A stretch of 64,000 nucleotides of DNA from Nemopilema nomurai (taxonomy: Eukaryota; Cnidaria; Scyphozoa; Rhizostomeae; Rhizostomatidae). Each line of letters opens with the position of its first letter. The first letter of the stretch is position 1. Both the position numbers and the translations under genes were made by a program. Location: assembly GCA_003864495.1 (NCBI GenBank), contig PEDN01001106.1:124001-188000 (forward strand). The letters are read 5' to 3'. The notes under the pieces are model-generated. The model was not told the DNA's origin, did no database searches, and saw only the letters and a program-made list of their open reading frames with translations. Of the stretch, positions 1 to 12,800 are shown piece after piece.

Positions 1-2
1 GT

Positions 3-89
3 ACATATGATGTCGATGCTTTCAAGGTTCTCTTCAATGCAACCGCTTATGGTGAAGCTGTGTTTACTCTTGAAGGCGGAAAGGCCTAA
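3..89 (+). CDS. possible C-terminal end of an unidentified gene (partial)
   Basis: Reading from base 3 there are 28 sense codons followed by a TAA at 87-89. The peptide starts TYDVDAFKVLF and ends FTLEGGKA. Its mixed hydrophobic and acidic composition and higher GC look coding, and the frame enters from beyond the left edge, so it would be the last few residues of a terminal exon. It is too short for a family assignment. A chance open stretch remains a real alternative. The strand matches the next gene, about 3.8 kb downstream. Confidence 0.3.
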   Translation, partial: TYDVDAFKVLFNATAYGEAVFTLEGGKA

Positions 90-3000
90 GTTGGGAAATT
101 TTTATGTCATGTTACATTGTTATGATTGGAAATTATTTGCGAAATGGGACAACAAAGAGTCCAGTCCTTTGTGTAGTCGGTCAAAATGGGACAAATATTT
201 TCGATAGACTTTTACAGTCAAGAAACAAATTGAAAAGCATTGCAAAGAATTGCAAATAACGCTTTCAGGCTGTTGAACTCGGCTACTTGAACCCGTTTGT
301 GTCCGATTGAAAGCTAGACTTTCACCTCACCGTTAAGAGAGCGATCATTTTTCGCGGTCATTTTGGGCTGATGACATTTTCCCCCGTTGTATATCAAATG
401 TTTTTCTTTTGAATGAAGCAAGCTTCCCAATGGCGCTAGGGCTTACGATTGAATTCGCCAAGGTTCTGTTTGGCCCTCACATGTTTGCGCTTGATGCAAA
501 TGCACACCTCACTCTTTTTCTAAATGACCTTGACCCCCAAAGCCAGTGTTTTGACACCCTCAATATCACGTTGGCTGCAAAAAGATTGAACAAATACGAT
601 ATAATTCGACACGACACCAACACCACACCTATTCTCAGTCAACATTTGGGAATGAATAACGCTTTGCAACTTCACCCCTGAAGGAATTCTGAATTTGTAC
701 CAGAAGCTTTAAAATACTGGGCGACCCAATCACCAAATGTTGTTACTGAATGTTGTTGCCCCAGACTTAATTGTACTGTTTTCTACACATTGGTTCTCTT
801 TATTCTAACAACACCGAAAAAAGGGGGAAAGAAAGTGGTAATTGGCCTCTGATGAATGATTTTCATAAGCTTTTTTAGCCCTGGAATTCAAAGAATAGCA
901 CTTTGTTGTCCGCTTTTTCTGTTCTTCTTCGACGTGCAACGTCAGTAACGAGTTGCTTGTCACTGCGATCCTCCTCCGCACTTGTTGCGACTGAAGCTGC
1001 CTGATTGGACAAGTTGTGATATTTGAGTATGCTTAATCGCTGACTATACAGCTCAAGTAAGGTATGTGCATTCAGCTGGGAAGCAAGTATTTCAAACACT
1101 TTCCAAATCTGTTAGGCTGGACCTATGATACAGTTTTTGTCGCAGTGAAATATGACTTACCATGAAGCTTGGAGGATTAGATCGGGTAAACCAAGTAATT
1201 CTCAGTGACACGGCGACAGTCTTCGCTGCCAACTGCTCACAACACTAGATATAACCAGCTTCAAGCAAAGCCCAAGCAAATTGTTTTTACTTATAATGCC
1301 ATCAGCGTTCTTCTTTCCACGACTATAAGCTCGGATGCACCTTGATGTTATTTGGTCATTTCGCGCTGGAAGGTCAGTACCAAGTAAAAGCTTGCGTACT
1401 TGGCAGCTACCAATCAACAAGTAATTATAACACTCAAGTGACTGACTATTTTAGGGGCCTGGGACTTATTCCTTAACGTCTGCTCAATAAACTTCGAGAA
1501 CGAGGCGTGACTTGTGTTGCTGCTGCCAGCAATTTCCTTCACAGTCAAATCCCTTTTGAGCCTCCGCAAGCTTTTACGTCTTCAAGACTTCTGTATTGGT
1601 AGCTGTGGTAGAAAATTGATTGGATCAAATAAAGGACTGCATCGGCCTGGTAGTATTATTGTTTATGTTTTTAACAACAGAAATTGTCCACTTTTCACCT
1701 GTTCTTCATTCAGAGATTTATTGATGTAATCTCGTTTTAATGTGGACAAGGGCCAATCGGCTGGCAGCTGTTTTTCTCTTATCAATTAATATTTCATTAG
1801 ATATTGCATTTGTCAGTTTGTCGAAACATTCTTAAAGCCAGCTACAGGCATCATAAGGTAATCCAGGAGTATTTAAAGTATGTGATGTTGTTTACGTCGA
1901 AGCAAGGCGGGAATGCAGGTTAGTCACATACATCTCTTTACAGTCAATGCAAGAACATTGGTCACATGTGCACATTTTCCAGCAGTTTTGGTGCTTTTGT
2001 GCCGTGAGATTTTCTCACTGGACGTGTACTTTCTGTTGATGTAAATCCAACTTCTTGAAACAGTGGAGGCGACAAACGCCTCAAATACTCTTCCATTATT
2101 CATATAACTTAATAATCCCAATTTAGTGAAAGAACACGAGCTAATTCTGCTCAAGCCAGGTTATCTCGTTCTACAATATTGTCTTTGCCATTGTACCAAT
2201 AGTAAACAGGGAAACGTCCCGCAGCAGCCAATGGCAGGGAGTGCTCCGGGTCCGCACATTGACCACTCATTATTGTCCCCAAACGTGGGCGATATTCGAT
2301 CACAGTGGTCACGATGCAGAGATATTCGATCATAGCTCCGAGAGTATCGTCTTCATGAAAACATGTTTATAGTTTCTGTTGCTGTGTTTTATTCGGGTTA
2401 GGTTGAACCCGAGTTAGGTTTCCAACTGATTGGGCTCAGACATATCAATTTATGCGCAAAGCCTCGGCTAGCTTTAAGGGAATGTCCAGTCAATGGGTTT
2501 CGAGTGCTGTGGATTTGTGATCACAGAAAGACGTTTGGACCTTATGTTTCCAAGGCTATTTCAATAGCTTTGTATGCTACTTAGAAACCGTCGTTTATGT
2601 CCGGACAGCGCCTTTTCTCTTTTTGAAAAATTTTCACTTATTGTGTTTTGTGTAGACGGTACCTGTATTTGAAAATCATTCTTTTCATTTTGAATTTGTT
2701 TTTTCTCTTTAATATTGCTTTCACAATTAAACTCATTGCATAGGTATTATGGAATCTATGGCATACTAGACATTAGAGAGTTGTTCTCCCCCCCCCCCCC
2801 CAGTATTAAACGGTATTTTCTTGGGACAGGTATTGGGATGGCATTCAGTTATTGAAAGTATAAGACAAACATTATATTTTCCTAGCCCAAAATTTTGAGA
2901 TTTCATAATCTGTTATGGAAATAAACGTGAAATCTCATCTGATGCAAGTCTCACCTAAAGGCAGAATTTGCCAAGCCAACAAAATGTCACCAGTCTAAGC

Positions 3001-3853
3001 CAGTTTCTGCGATCTGCTCTTAAAATTTCACATGTTTGTACAAAGTGAAAATGGCAGGTTAGGATGGCGCGGAGGTAATGCCTAGATAGTTAAATACCAA
3101 CTCTGATCTACAGTAATGGTATATGATGATTGGCAGGTCTATTACCAGGTAGTTTAAGTAAAGGAGGGTGCGAGTGTCGTGTTCGATGTTTTGACACCAA
3201 CAATTTGACACCACCTAATCCTGTTCCCAGCCCCAAAATGTAAACCCTTTACAGTCAAACCCTTTACACTCAAAACTACCTTATTATGGATCTTTTCACA
3301 CGAAACTAAAATCTTCACATTAAGGCACGTATTTTAGACATGACGGTGATGCCTTTCTAACTGTTAAACGGATCTATGCCAATCTATGCATTTTGTGCTG
3401 TCTCTTCCTATTCCTTTAAATAGGCCAATTGGCGAATGTAAAACGTTGTTCTTTCAAGCTTTGCTAGGATTTGTGTAGACATAGAAAGGACCAAAGTTGT
3501 TTTTCAAACAGCAAACCAATGTTTGAAGATGCTAGCACAACGAATGTGAGAAATTTTCGCAGGTCCGAATATCTCTTGAGCAAGCGTTAGCTATTTCTTA
3601 TTTGTTTGTTTGTTCTCATTTTTGCTTTCACCTGCTATTTCTTCGCTTGAACTGCACGCAAGTCAACATCTTCGTCGTTTAGTTAAGTGCATTGGACTAT
3701 CGTGCGACCGTTCGCCTTTTACTAAAGAACAATTATGGTTGACGTCCAAAGAGCTTGCCAAAGTTGTCTGCTAAATTATTAATCGAGGTAATGTTTTGAA
3801 GGGCTTCAGCTGCTTCGAAGTGTATTGCAGTTCCGCTTAAGGCGTTATCAACC
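90..3853. other. intergenic region, no supported gene
   Basis: This AT-rich stretch has only short open frames that lack splice partners or recognisable domains. It holds a pure C tract of 14 bases at 2788-2801 and short imperfect direct repeats such as gatattcgatca near 2290-2330. The 5' untranslated region and promoter of the MTUS-like gene must lie in its last few hundred bases, but I see no clear TATA box. Confidence 0.5.
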
Positions 3854-6800
3854 ATGGCAAATACTAGGGACTTTTCGTTTCGGCCTAACTTCGACGGTAA
3901 CGCGAAGCTGGTGCAGAGTGCAAACTACCTGTCACAAGGGCCGTCACATCACATGGAAAACACGTCAAAGGATCACGTACCCCGTAGTGGTTTGCCGGTG
4001 CGCATTCAAGATGGCAGACACAGGACGAACATGAACTTACGGAAGTTTTTCGCCCGCGATGGTGATGTTGGTGGATTCGTCAGGCGTGCACGGAAAAGCA
4101 AGAAAGGTTTCAGATTTTCCATCGATTTGAATTGTTTTTGTAGTACAGGCTCTAAGCGGAATTCTTCAACGCACAACTTCTGCTGTCGAGCTTTCGCTGA
4201 GACTGAAACTAGTTTTGTTTGTTTTTGCGACGCTGGAGGTTAAGTGCGACCTTGCCATTCAACGGAGATCAACACGAACAACTATGTTTCTACTTTTTCT
4301 TTGATAATACTTTCAGTATTAGAGTTAAGTCTGGGGTTTATCTTCGGATACACAAAGCTGATGTGGAACTGTGATCGGAGGCTTGTCTTGGTTAGATGCT
4401 AAGTCATTAAAAATTGAATTACAGAAAAGTGTGGTGTGATGATCAGTCTGATCTTATTTCTCGGCACGGCTGAATTTTTTCGTTAGCAATCATATAACCA
4501 AGGATAAGTAGACACGCAAAACAGTTGCGTGGGTTTTCCTTTCGTTTCACTTCGTCTGTACATGTTTATTTTATGCACGAAGCAATTTTGTCATGCATAG
4601 GGCAGTTTGCCCAAGTAATATTTCGCTGACAAGATCTGTGCCAATAGGCCACAAACCACCCACAAGATGGGTATGGTTTGGACAAGCGGCTTTCCTAATT
4701 CGATACAGCATGTCGATAGCGGTGTGTTCGGCGAACGAAGCTGAGCTTGTGATTCGATCTCAAGCCATTCTCTGCCTAGTTTATCATCCATTTTTAACTA
4801 TACTTGCTGTTTAACGCGGTGTTGAATTCTCATGTGTCTACGGACTATTCTGTTTTGGCGATTATATTGTTGGTTCAGAGAATCCCCTTCAATACAAGGG
4901 CTCTCTCTTTTCAATAAGTTTTGAATTGTGATGGTATTAAACGCCATTAGGTTTGAACAAATGGTGGCTTTGATAATTAGCTGTTTGGAGGAATTTGAAT
5001 CACATCTTGAAGTTTATTGCTTCCGTAATTACTTTTGAAACACGTTCTAGCATTCATGGACACTATCTACACCTTTGATGGAAATCAATTTTGTATTCCT
5101 AATAGTTACCCAGGATTGCCTTTTTTCTTAGGATTTACGAAGAAAGAGAAAAGTATATCGAAATATTAGGGAAAATCGTAGCTTACTTAAACGTGTAGGG
5201 GATTGCGTATTGGATTGAAAATAGCCTTTCCCGATTCAGTTGTATTTTGCACCCTCCTTCTCTCTCAAGGTTTGCTTCAAATTTTAGTCAGATTACAATG
5301 TAAATTCTTTTTGGGATTAGATTAGCTTTCTGATAAAAATACGCTTCTCTCAGTCTAGTCATTCATTGCAATAATCCTAATCTCACACCCTATGTTTATG
5401 GAGGTATTTTCTTGCCGATTGATTCTAGGGGTTGAAACCAATCGAAGGTCCGTTTTCCGTCCTTGGATTGGCTATCGAATGCACTTTTAAACACTTTTGA
5501 TTTCGTGTTACAAAAGCTGTGGTGTTTATTGTGCACATGGCCTAATTGTATCCATGGTGATATTATCAACCTCAAAGGAAGCTGAGCAAACACACCTTTA
5601 GCTGAAGAGTAGCCAGGCTGGTCAATCGAGGCAGATGGGTCACCCGTTGTCGCTAAGAACAGTCGCTGGAGATGGCCTTTGTAATCACAGGCAAATTAAT
5701 TCTTTAGGGTAATATGTAGCGAGAACATTTCTCATCACAACTTTGATAAGATACACTAAGCTGCCGCGGTTTCGTTAAAATCAGACTTTAGGGGACGTGG
5801 CAGTGGCCTTAGGCCATTGAATCTCGTGCACGCTTTCGGCTATCAAGCAGACTGCGCATGCTTTGATCATACGTCATCGATCCACAAACTGGGTCTGTAC
5901 GACTTGAAGGGCTCTTTGCTACAGAACTAAGTAATGAGGGACCCGTGCTTAATATTGCTTTGTGATTGCCGTCGTTATCAAGTTTATGCAATGATAGTTT
6001 ACTGCTAGCAATTGTTAGCTCAAAATGTTTTACAGCTCAGTACATACAAAGTATGCTCCCTTAGGGAGGAGCAGTGGAATTTTAGGCTAAAAGGGGAAAA
6101 TGACGTGGGCAATATTGGACACCATTGTGCCAACTAGAACAATTTTCGCCGTGCCACCAAGTAACAAGGGTAAATGTACTCTCTCGGGCTTCTGAATGCA
6201 CAAATGTTACAAACCTTCCATTATAATTTACAAGTTGATATTTTTGATGCAACCCATCTGATTTCTCTATTATTAATCCTAAAAAGTTTTGCATTGTGCA
6301 AGACAGTACAACAGTACGTGATTTTGATACAGCAACGTTAAAAAGCTGAAAAAGGACCCGCTGATGGCTAAAACAGCAAAGTTCTTAATTCCTAGTACAC
6401 ATCTATTGTTATCCCATGTCTTTGAAAGAATTATTATATTTATTGATGCCCATAGGAATACTGAGCGCGCAGTTCAAGACTTATTTTACTTTACCCCCCG
6501 ATGTTCGCTTTCAATTATTGCCCACTGAAGTTAGTTTCATTGTTAAATTCTTTCTTTGAAATGAGTGTTCGTCTGGCAGCATGTTTACGTCGTTGAGGAA
6601 CGGGCCTACTTTGCTGATGCCTCAAAATTTCATTTTGTCTTTCGTAGAATCTGCTGCCGCCAAAGTAAGTATACGAAGCAGTTCTTCAGCTCCGCCTAAA
6701 AAATTGTCGCAAGTCAGCCAGGAAGAACTAGCCAGCAAGGCAACTCTCTCCCAGCAATATCTGAAAGATGATCAGAACAAGAAGCCAGCAAAGCAGAACA

Positions 6801-9800
6801 AAGTCAGCGGAGCTCTAAGCTCATCGAAAAGTAATATTGCATCACCTGCTGCACGTTCTGGCATTCCAGGTCAGTTTGCAAACCTATTGTTTTTATAAAT
6901 ATACAAACAGTTGCATCTCAAACATTTTGCTACCGTGTCGGGAAACTGTTTACATTGTCATTGAATTTGTGGAGGATATCGAAAGAGCACATACATCGAC
7001 CTGTTAATTGGTATTGCAGTATGCCGTGAACAAGACCTATTGAAATCTTTTGCATTTTTTGCATTTATTCGTCTCTGTATTCCAATACATCAAGTCTATT
7101 TTCAATATGAAGACACTTGTCGAGCAACTCATTTCCTTCTCTCTAGTAATTATCTCATAAAAAGGTTTTTACTCTAATGCAGTGTTACTTCCTCCGCAGT
7201 AGTACTTCAATTCCTTTATTTAATCAAGTTATATATTTTACATTATGTTCATTGCGTAATCATTTTTGCTTCAAAAAAGTCTCGCCTGCTTACATAAAAC
7301 ATAGTCGGCCTAATGCGTTTTGCTAGCAATCCGAAAGATGGATTTCACCTTAAATTGAAGTGCTAAGAAACTCAATGAAAGACAGAATCTCTCTTTTTGT
7401 TGTTGTTACTGTTTAAGACGTTTTGTTTCTATGTTTCAAATCAGGCCATCCGCCAAACACCCCCGTGCTAGGATTGAGACTTTTTGAACTGTGAAGGACT
7501 CTAACATAAAACAAAATCACTTACTATAAACACAATACCGTTTTGCTTGACGACACAGTAAGAAGTTTAGGTTAGGGGATTATTTTATTGGAAATCTTGT
7601 TGTTGTAACCACTTATGGTATTAACAATGACATTTATGGTCGAATCAAAGAAGTAGAAAAATTCTTTTTTGACGGAAAAAGCTTATTGTAAGGTAGCGGT
7701 GAGAAATATCGATGTATTCTCTTATCGGCCCTAAATAAAACTGTTTTTTATACAATAAAAACAAGGTCACAATAGCAAAAAACAGCGGGAACATAGTTCT
7801 TGATACTATGCAAGAAACATGCTTCTTTGCTTCTTGCTATTGTGAAGTTTTGTACCTTGAAAAATGTGTTCATTTTGGAGAAAAGTAAAGCTGCTGCCCC
7901 TAATGCAGACTCCTTTCAAGTGGTGTAAAGGCATGCTTCATCCTTTGATAATTTCTAGATTTGAAGTTAACCAATCAATTTCTCGTCGTGAAGGTGAGCA
8001 AATAATCATCACATTAACCACAAATATGTGTTATGACAATTATGATTTTTAGATGTTCTTTCCTTAGGGTATGGAAAGCGAACTCTAAAGCCAGTTTCAA
8101 GCAAGGACGCCAAAGATGGTGGTGAAAAGCAAACCGAAACGCCGAAAAAGTCGAACTTCAGTTTCAGATTTTCGTCATCCAAAGTAGACAAGCGATCGGT
8201 TTCGCAGCAGTCCCTACGCTCCAAAGATGGGGACAGGCGCCCCAGTGTCAGTGACTCGCCAGCACTGGCTAAGAGCGACAAAGAGCAGATACAGGAGCTT
8301 AAGTCCAAATGTAGGGATTGCGAGAAACAAATATATTTCCTCAAGGAAAATTTGAAGCAAAAAGACCTCGCCATGGAAGCATTTATCGTTGTCGTCAAGC
8401 AACATATAAAAACAGTAAGTTTGGAATGCTTTTGATAATTTTCGAATAAATCTAAACACTGTGGATTGATAAAGAAATTTGTACAACCAGCTTATGTAAC
8501 TGCTTGTGCCGTGGGTCAGTTGTGTTCTTTGTTGTATATAACCACACGTATTGTATGTTCCATTTCTATTTACGTTAGCTGCGAGGAGATTTACAATAGG
8601 CCGTTAACTGGATAGATATTGCGTGTCAACCCTGGAATCAGGAAGGTGACCAAGGGTTACAGAAATCAATCGATCGAGAAAAGATAAACTCTCTCTGATT
8701 CTGCTGTTTTGTACAAACGATAAAGCGGCTATTAGACGGGTGGCTTTAGTTGATGCAAATGAGCTTCTGTTGTGAATCTCCGTTTTGTCGCCGGCGTTCA
8801 CTCGGTTAATTCGTGAGCAACCTTGCGCAAATCTTCAACTTTTTTAAGCGCTGATTGGAATAGGCAAGTTAATTGAAATTGGTTTCACTGCATTGCCAGT
8901 TGATGATTGTCAGTTATCAAATCTGCTTGCGAATTCACCGCAGTAATCGGGTCGTTTGTTTTCTAGATTAATTCCACCCAAGCAGTCGTGGTTTTTGTTT
9001 TCTTTTTCAGATCGAAGAACAAAGTGATAAGCAGGTGCATGTTGAAGATCGCGCGAGCGAACTAGCAAAGCAACTCGAGGTTCAGACTGAACTTGCAGGT
9101 GAGCCCCAATGTTTCTCTTTACGATCTTCAACGCTGTCTAATGTGTTTATGAAAGTGATAGCTTTGCTTCTACTAAATCGTAGGCTGCTCCACGCCGCCA
9201 TTTTAAAGTCGTTTCGTTTTCGAACGTCACTGCGCAACCATCAAGGCTATTGATAATGTTGGCGACCTTTTTGTTTTGTCAGTCTTGGCTTTCGTTTCTT
9301 TAAATGATAAGAAGTTTTAAACCCTACTATTTTCAATTACAATGTGAAATAACGTTTTAGTTCTTATGCAAATAGCGGCCTAGTTGTGTACACGTTCGGA
9401 ATGAAAACTTGAAACATTGCTTGCTCCTTGACACGTTTAGTATATCTACTGCATCCAGTAATTGGATTTGTTTATAAAATTTCTCAAGTTAATCTTTTCC
9501 ACTTTTCTTGTGGCGAATCATAACGTTGAAGCGATTTAGAAAGCAGATCAGAAGGTGACATTAAGTAAAATGTGCTAAACAAAACAAGCAAGCAAGCATT
9601 AAGCAAGCGTCTTGGAGAATATTTTGGAGGATCCTTTTGCCAATAAATAGAGAAAATGCTCCGTTAATTTGTGAAATTTTCGTCCATTGGCAGAAAAATC
9701 TGGCAAAACGTCCTCTTGATTCTACTCAAGTATTCAGCACATAGATTTCCTGCACCTGCAGAGCTAATCGGTTCTAGACTTGTGTCACCAATTTAGTCCC

Positions 9801-12800
9801 TACACGATACCTTTTGGTATTTGCAGGAAGGTGGTACTGGCTTAGCTGTACTCTTTTGTGCTTAATTGTGGGGGGGGCGACATTGCAATTTTTGAAATTT
9901 GTCACTCCCCCCATCACATTTTGTGATGAGCCCCCCAGTAATAATGAACCTTATGTCTTACATGTGAAGGTATGACCTACCCCGCCATTTAATTATCACC
10001 CGTTTTTGCTATGTAATTACACTGCAGAGTCTTGTAAAACTAATCACCGCCGAACGCCACTTTATTTTCAGCTCCCCTCCCAATTTTAGGATTTATTTGT
10101 AGATTTCTCGGTAGGCCACTTAACTCCCCCACTTTATAAAATCTAGAAAAATATCCACCCTTCTGCTGATTCGACCCCCTCCCCTCCCCTACAATTACTC
10201 ACAAAAGGGTAGAAGCAGAAAGCTTTAAATCAAAGTTCTTTTATTGGGAATGATGTGCGAATGAAAGAAACATATTATTTCTAAACCACTGCCCCAATAT
10301 GACAAACTGGTAATTGTGTGCGAAGGGAAATTTCTCTGGTCCAAAACATACGTAATTATGTCTGAAATTTGACAGGTATTTCAGCCTAAAGTAGAAACAA
10401 ACAAGGGCCTGTGTCACTTAATACGATGCATCATGTTCTTTTTTTGGGGGGGGAGGTGGTGGTATCAAACTGTTGAGTCACCCAAGTCTTTCTTTTTCTC
10501 GACGTCTTTTATGCCATTCATTGGTGGCTAATGCTAATAGAAAATCTGTAAACTTGCCTAGGCCCAGTGCCATTCTCCCTTTCGAAAGGCTGCGCTTGAA
10601 ATTCGATACCGCATTGCATCACAAATAGTTATTGTTCTTTAATCTCGTTCTTCCGCTTTGTAAACTTCGACCGGCTGGCGGAAGTAGGTTCAGATTCTAA
10701 GTTTATGGCGGATTCCATGTTACTAGACCTGCCTAGCCGAGAAAATGCAGAAACGCGTACACCCGGAGTAGATTAAGTAATATGGATTATAGTTACGGCA
10801 TTTGTAAACTTGGATCTATGGTATCGGTAAGGAACTTGCAACGCATCGTTTGTTTAGAGGCAAGTTCAAGTTTGTTAAGAAATGTAAACAAATTTTCACA
10901 AAGAAAAGTCCTAACTTGACTTGCTATTGTGAATTCTTATGCCAAATGAGAAATTCTGATCGACCATGTTTATGCCCGGTCCTTTTACCGTTTGTCAGTA
11001 TATAGTAGAATGTTTGCTACCAGTTCTCTCTTTCAATTCTTTCTTTGTAGTTGCATTTCATATAACCTAAACACTGTCGTTTAACTGTATTTTGTTTATA
11101 AATCGGATTCATTTTTGTTTTTTGCAGTTACTAGTGAGGACAAATTAGCTAATATCGAGGAAAGGTTTGCTCAAGCCTCAATCGATTTTGGGAAGCAAAT
11201 TGAGAATTTAAAAGCTGTTCATGGTTTAAAGTTGTCATCAGTGAAGGAGGAATTGAATGAGTCTCATAAAAAAGAAATGGGGCAAGGTAAGCCTCCGTGT
11301 ATTAAGAACTTTGCATCCATCTGAAATAATCAACATTTTTCAGCGAAGTGAAACATTTCGCCCAATGGGAATAGCCTTTATTGAAGGCTGAACTTATGCC
11401 TCGCTGTTTACTTGGTCTTCACAAAATAAATCGATCATGGATGTTTCAACCCATTGGTTAGCCACTCTCAATTTGGACTAAAATCTTAATGACGTCATCC
11501 ATTGACATTTTGCTTCGTTTGCGAGCCTTCAGCATACCCCAATTGGCACAAAAATGTGATTAAAGCGAATTTTCTTATTTCTCATTCTGTTGAGTAGTTT
11601 TTCCCGTTAAACAACAACACAATAAGAGGTCGCACAACGCTTTATAATTATTGAATTTCGTTACTTTCGTAGTCTCAAATTTTTCACCTTTAAAGCAATT
11701 ATACCAAAATTGGAACGAGTTTCTTTTATGGCCCTGGATGCTACCATTGTAAAACTTTGTAGCATCTTCGTCTTAAGTATGTTTTTATATGATTTTATTA
11801 ATTGTGTTGGTATGCATACGCATTTTTCGTTATGCTTTTATGATGAATGTCATCTTTTTACAGCTAACGCAAAATTTAGTAAAGAAATTGCGAAGTTAAA
11901 AGATTCACACGAAGGAGAGGTCAGTTTTTATTCACCATTTCTAAGTAGCTGCATTTATTTTTGTTAAGACTACGTTGTGCTTCCGAGATGACAATATTTA
12001 ATTTAAAACCGAATTTTATGTAAATGAATTTTCCTACCTAAAATAAGGCTATGCACATGCAAGATTTTATATGGAAGAACAGAAGGGCGAAGGGATCTTT
12101 GTTTGCCAATGGTTGAAAGCTGATACTGATTGTTCAATAGCCACTTGTGGATAAAATGTCTTTGGTTTACCATGTTGTGCTTCCCGTTTGTTTCCTTTCC
12201 TCTTCAATCCATCCCCGTGCTACTCGATGTTTCTTGCAACCAATCAACCGACAACTACGTTGTATTTCAGTTGTCTGAACTGCACGAGGAACACGTGGTG
12301 CTCTTTGCAAAGAAGGCGAAGGAGCACGAGCACACACTTCAAGAAAAAGAGGAACAGTTCTCCAAGGAAAAACAAGGTATGGCTATCACACCAACAGTTT
12401 TACGCTTTGTGGGAATGCTCTGAGGGGCATCAAATGAATTTAAAGAAATTCGGATCACTGGTTGACTCAACATTTTGGAAGCCTCTTCACTCAAGTTTAC
12501 CGTCAAGTCTTTTACATGCTTGGGTATTTTTCGACAATATGAAAATGCCATGAAAATTATTTCGAAACTATTCAAACTCTTAATGCCCTGATACATGATT
12601 GCAAAAATAATTCTAGCTGTCAGAAAAGGCACAGTGCCAGATGTAGCAAAAAGTTAAAGTTGTGTTTGATTTTGAAACCATTTCTCCTTTTAGAAATGGA
12701 ATCGCAGTTTCAGACTGAGAAAGAAGAAATATGCTTAGATTACGAAGAAAGGCTTCAAGATTTAAAGGTAACTATCTACATATACTAAAATCAATGGCAC

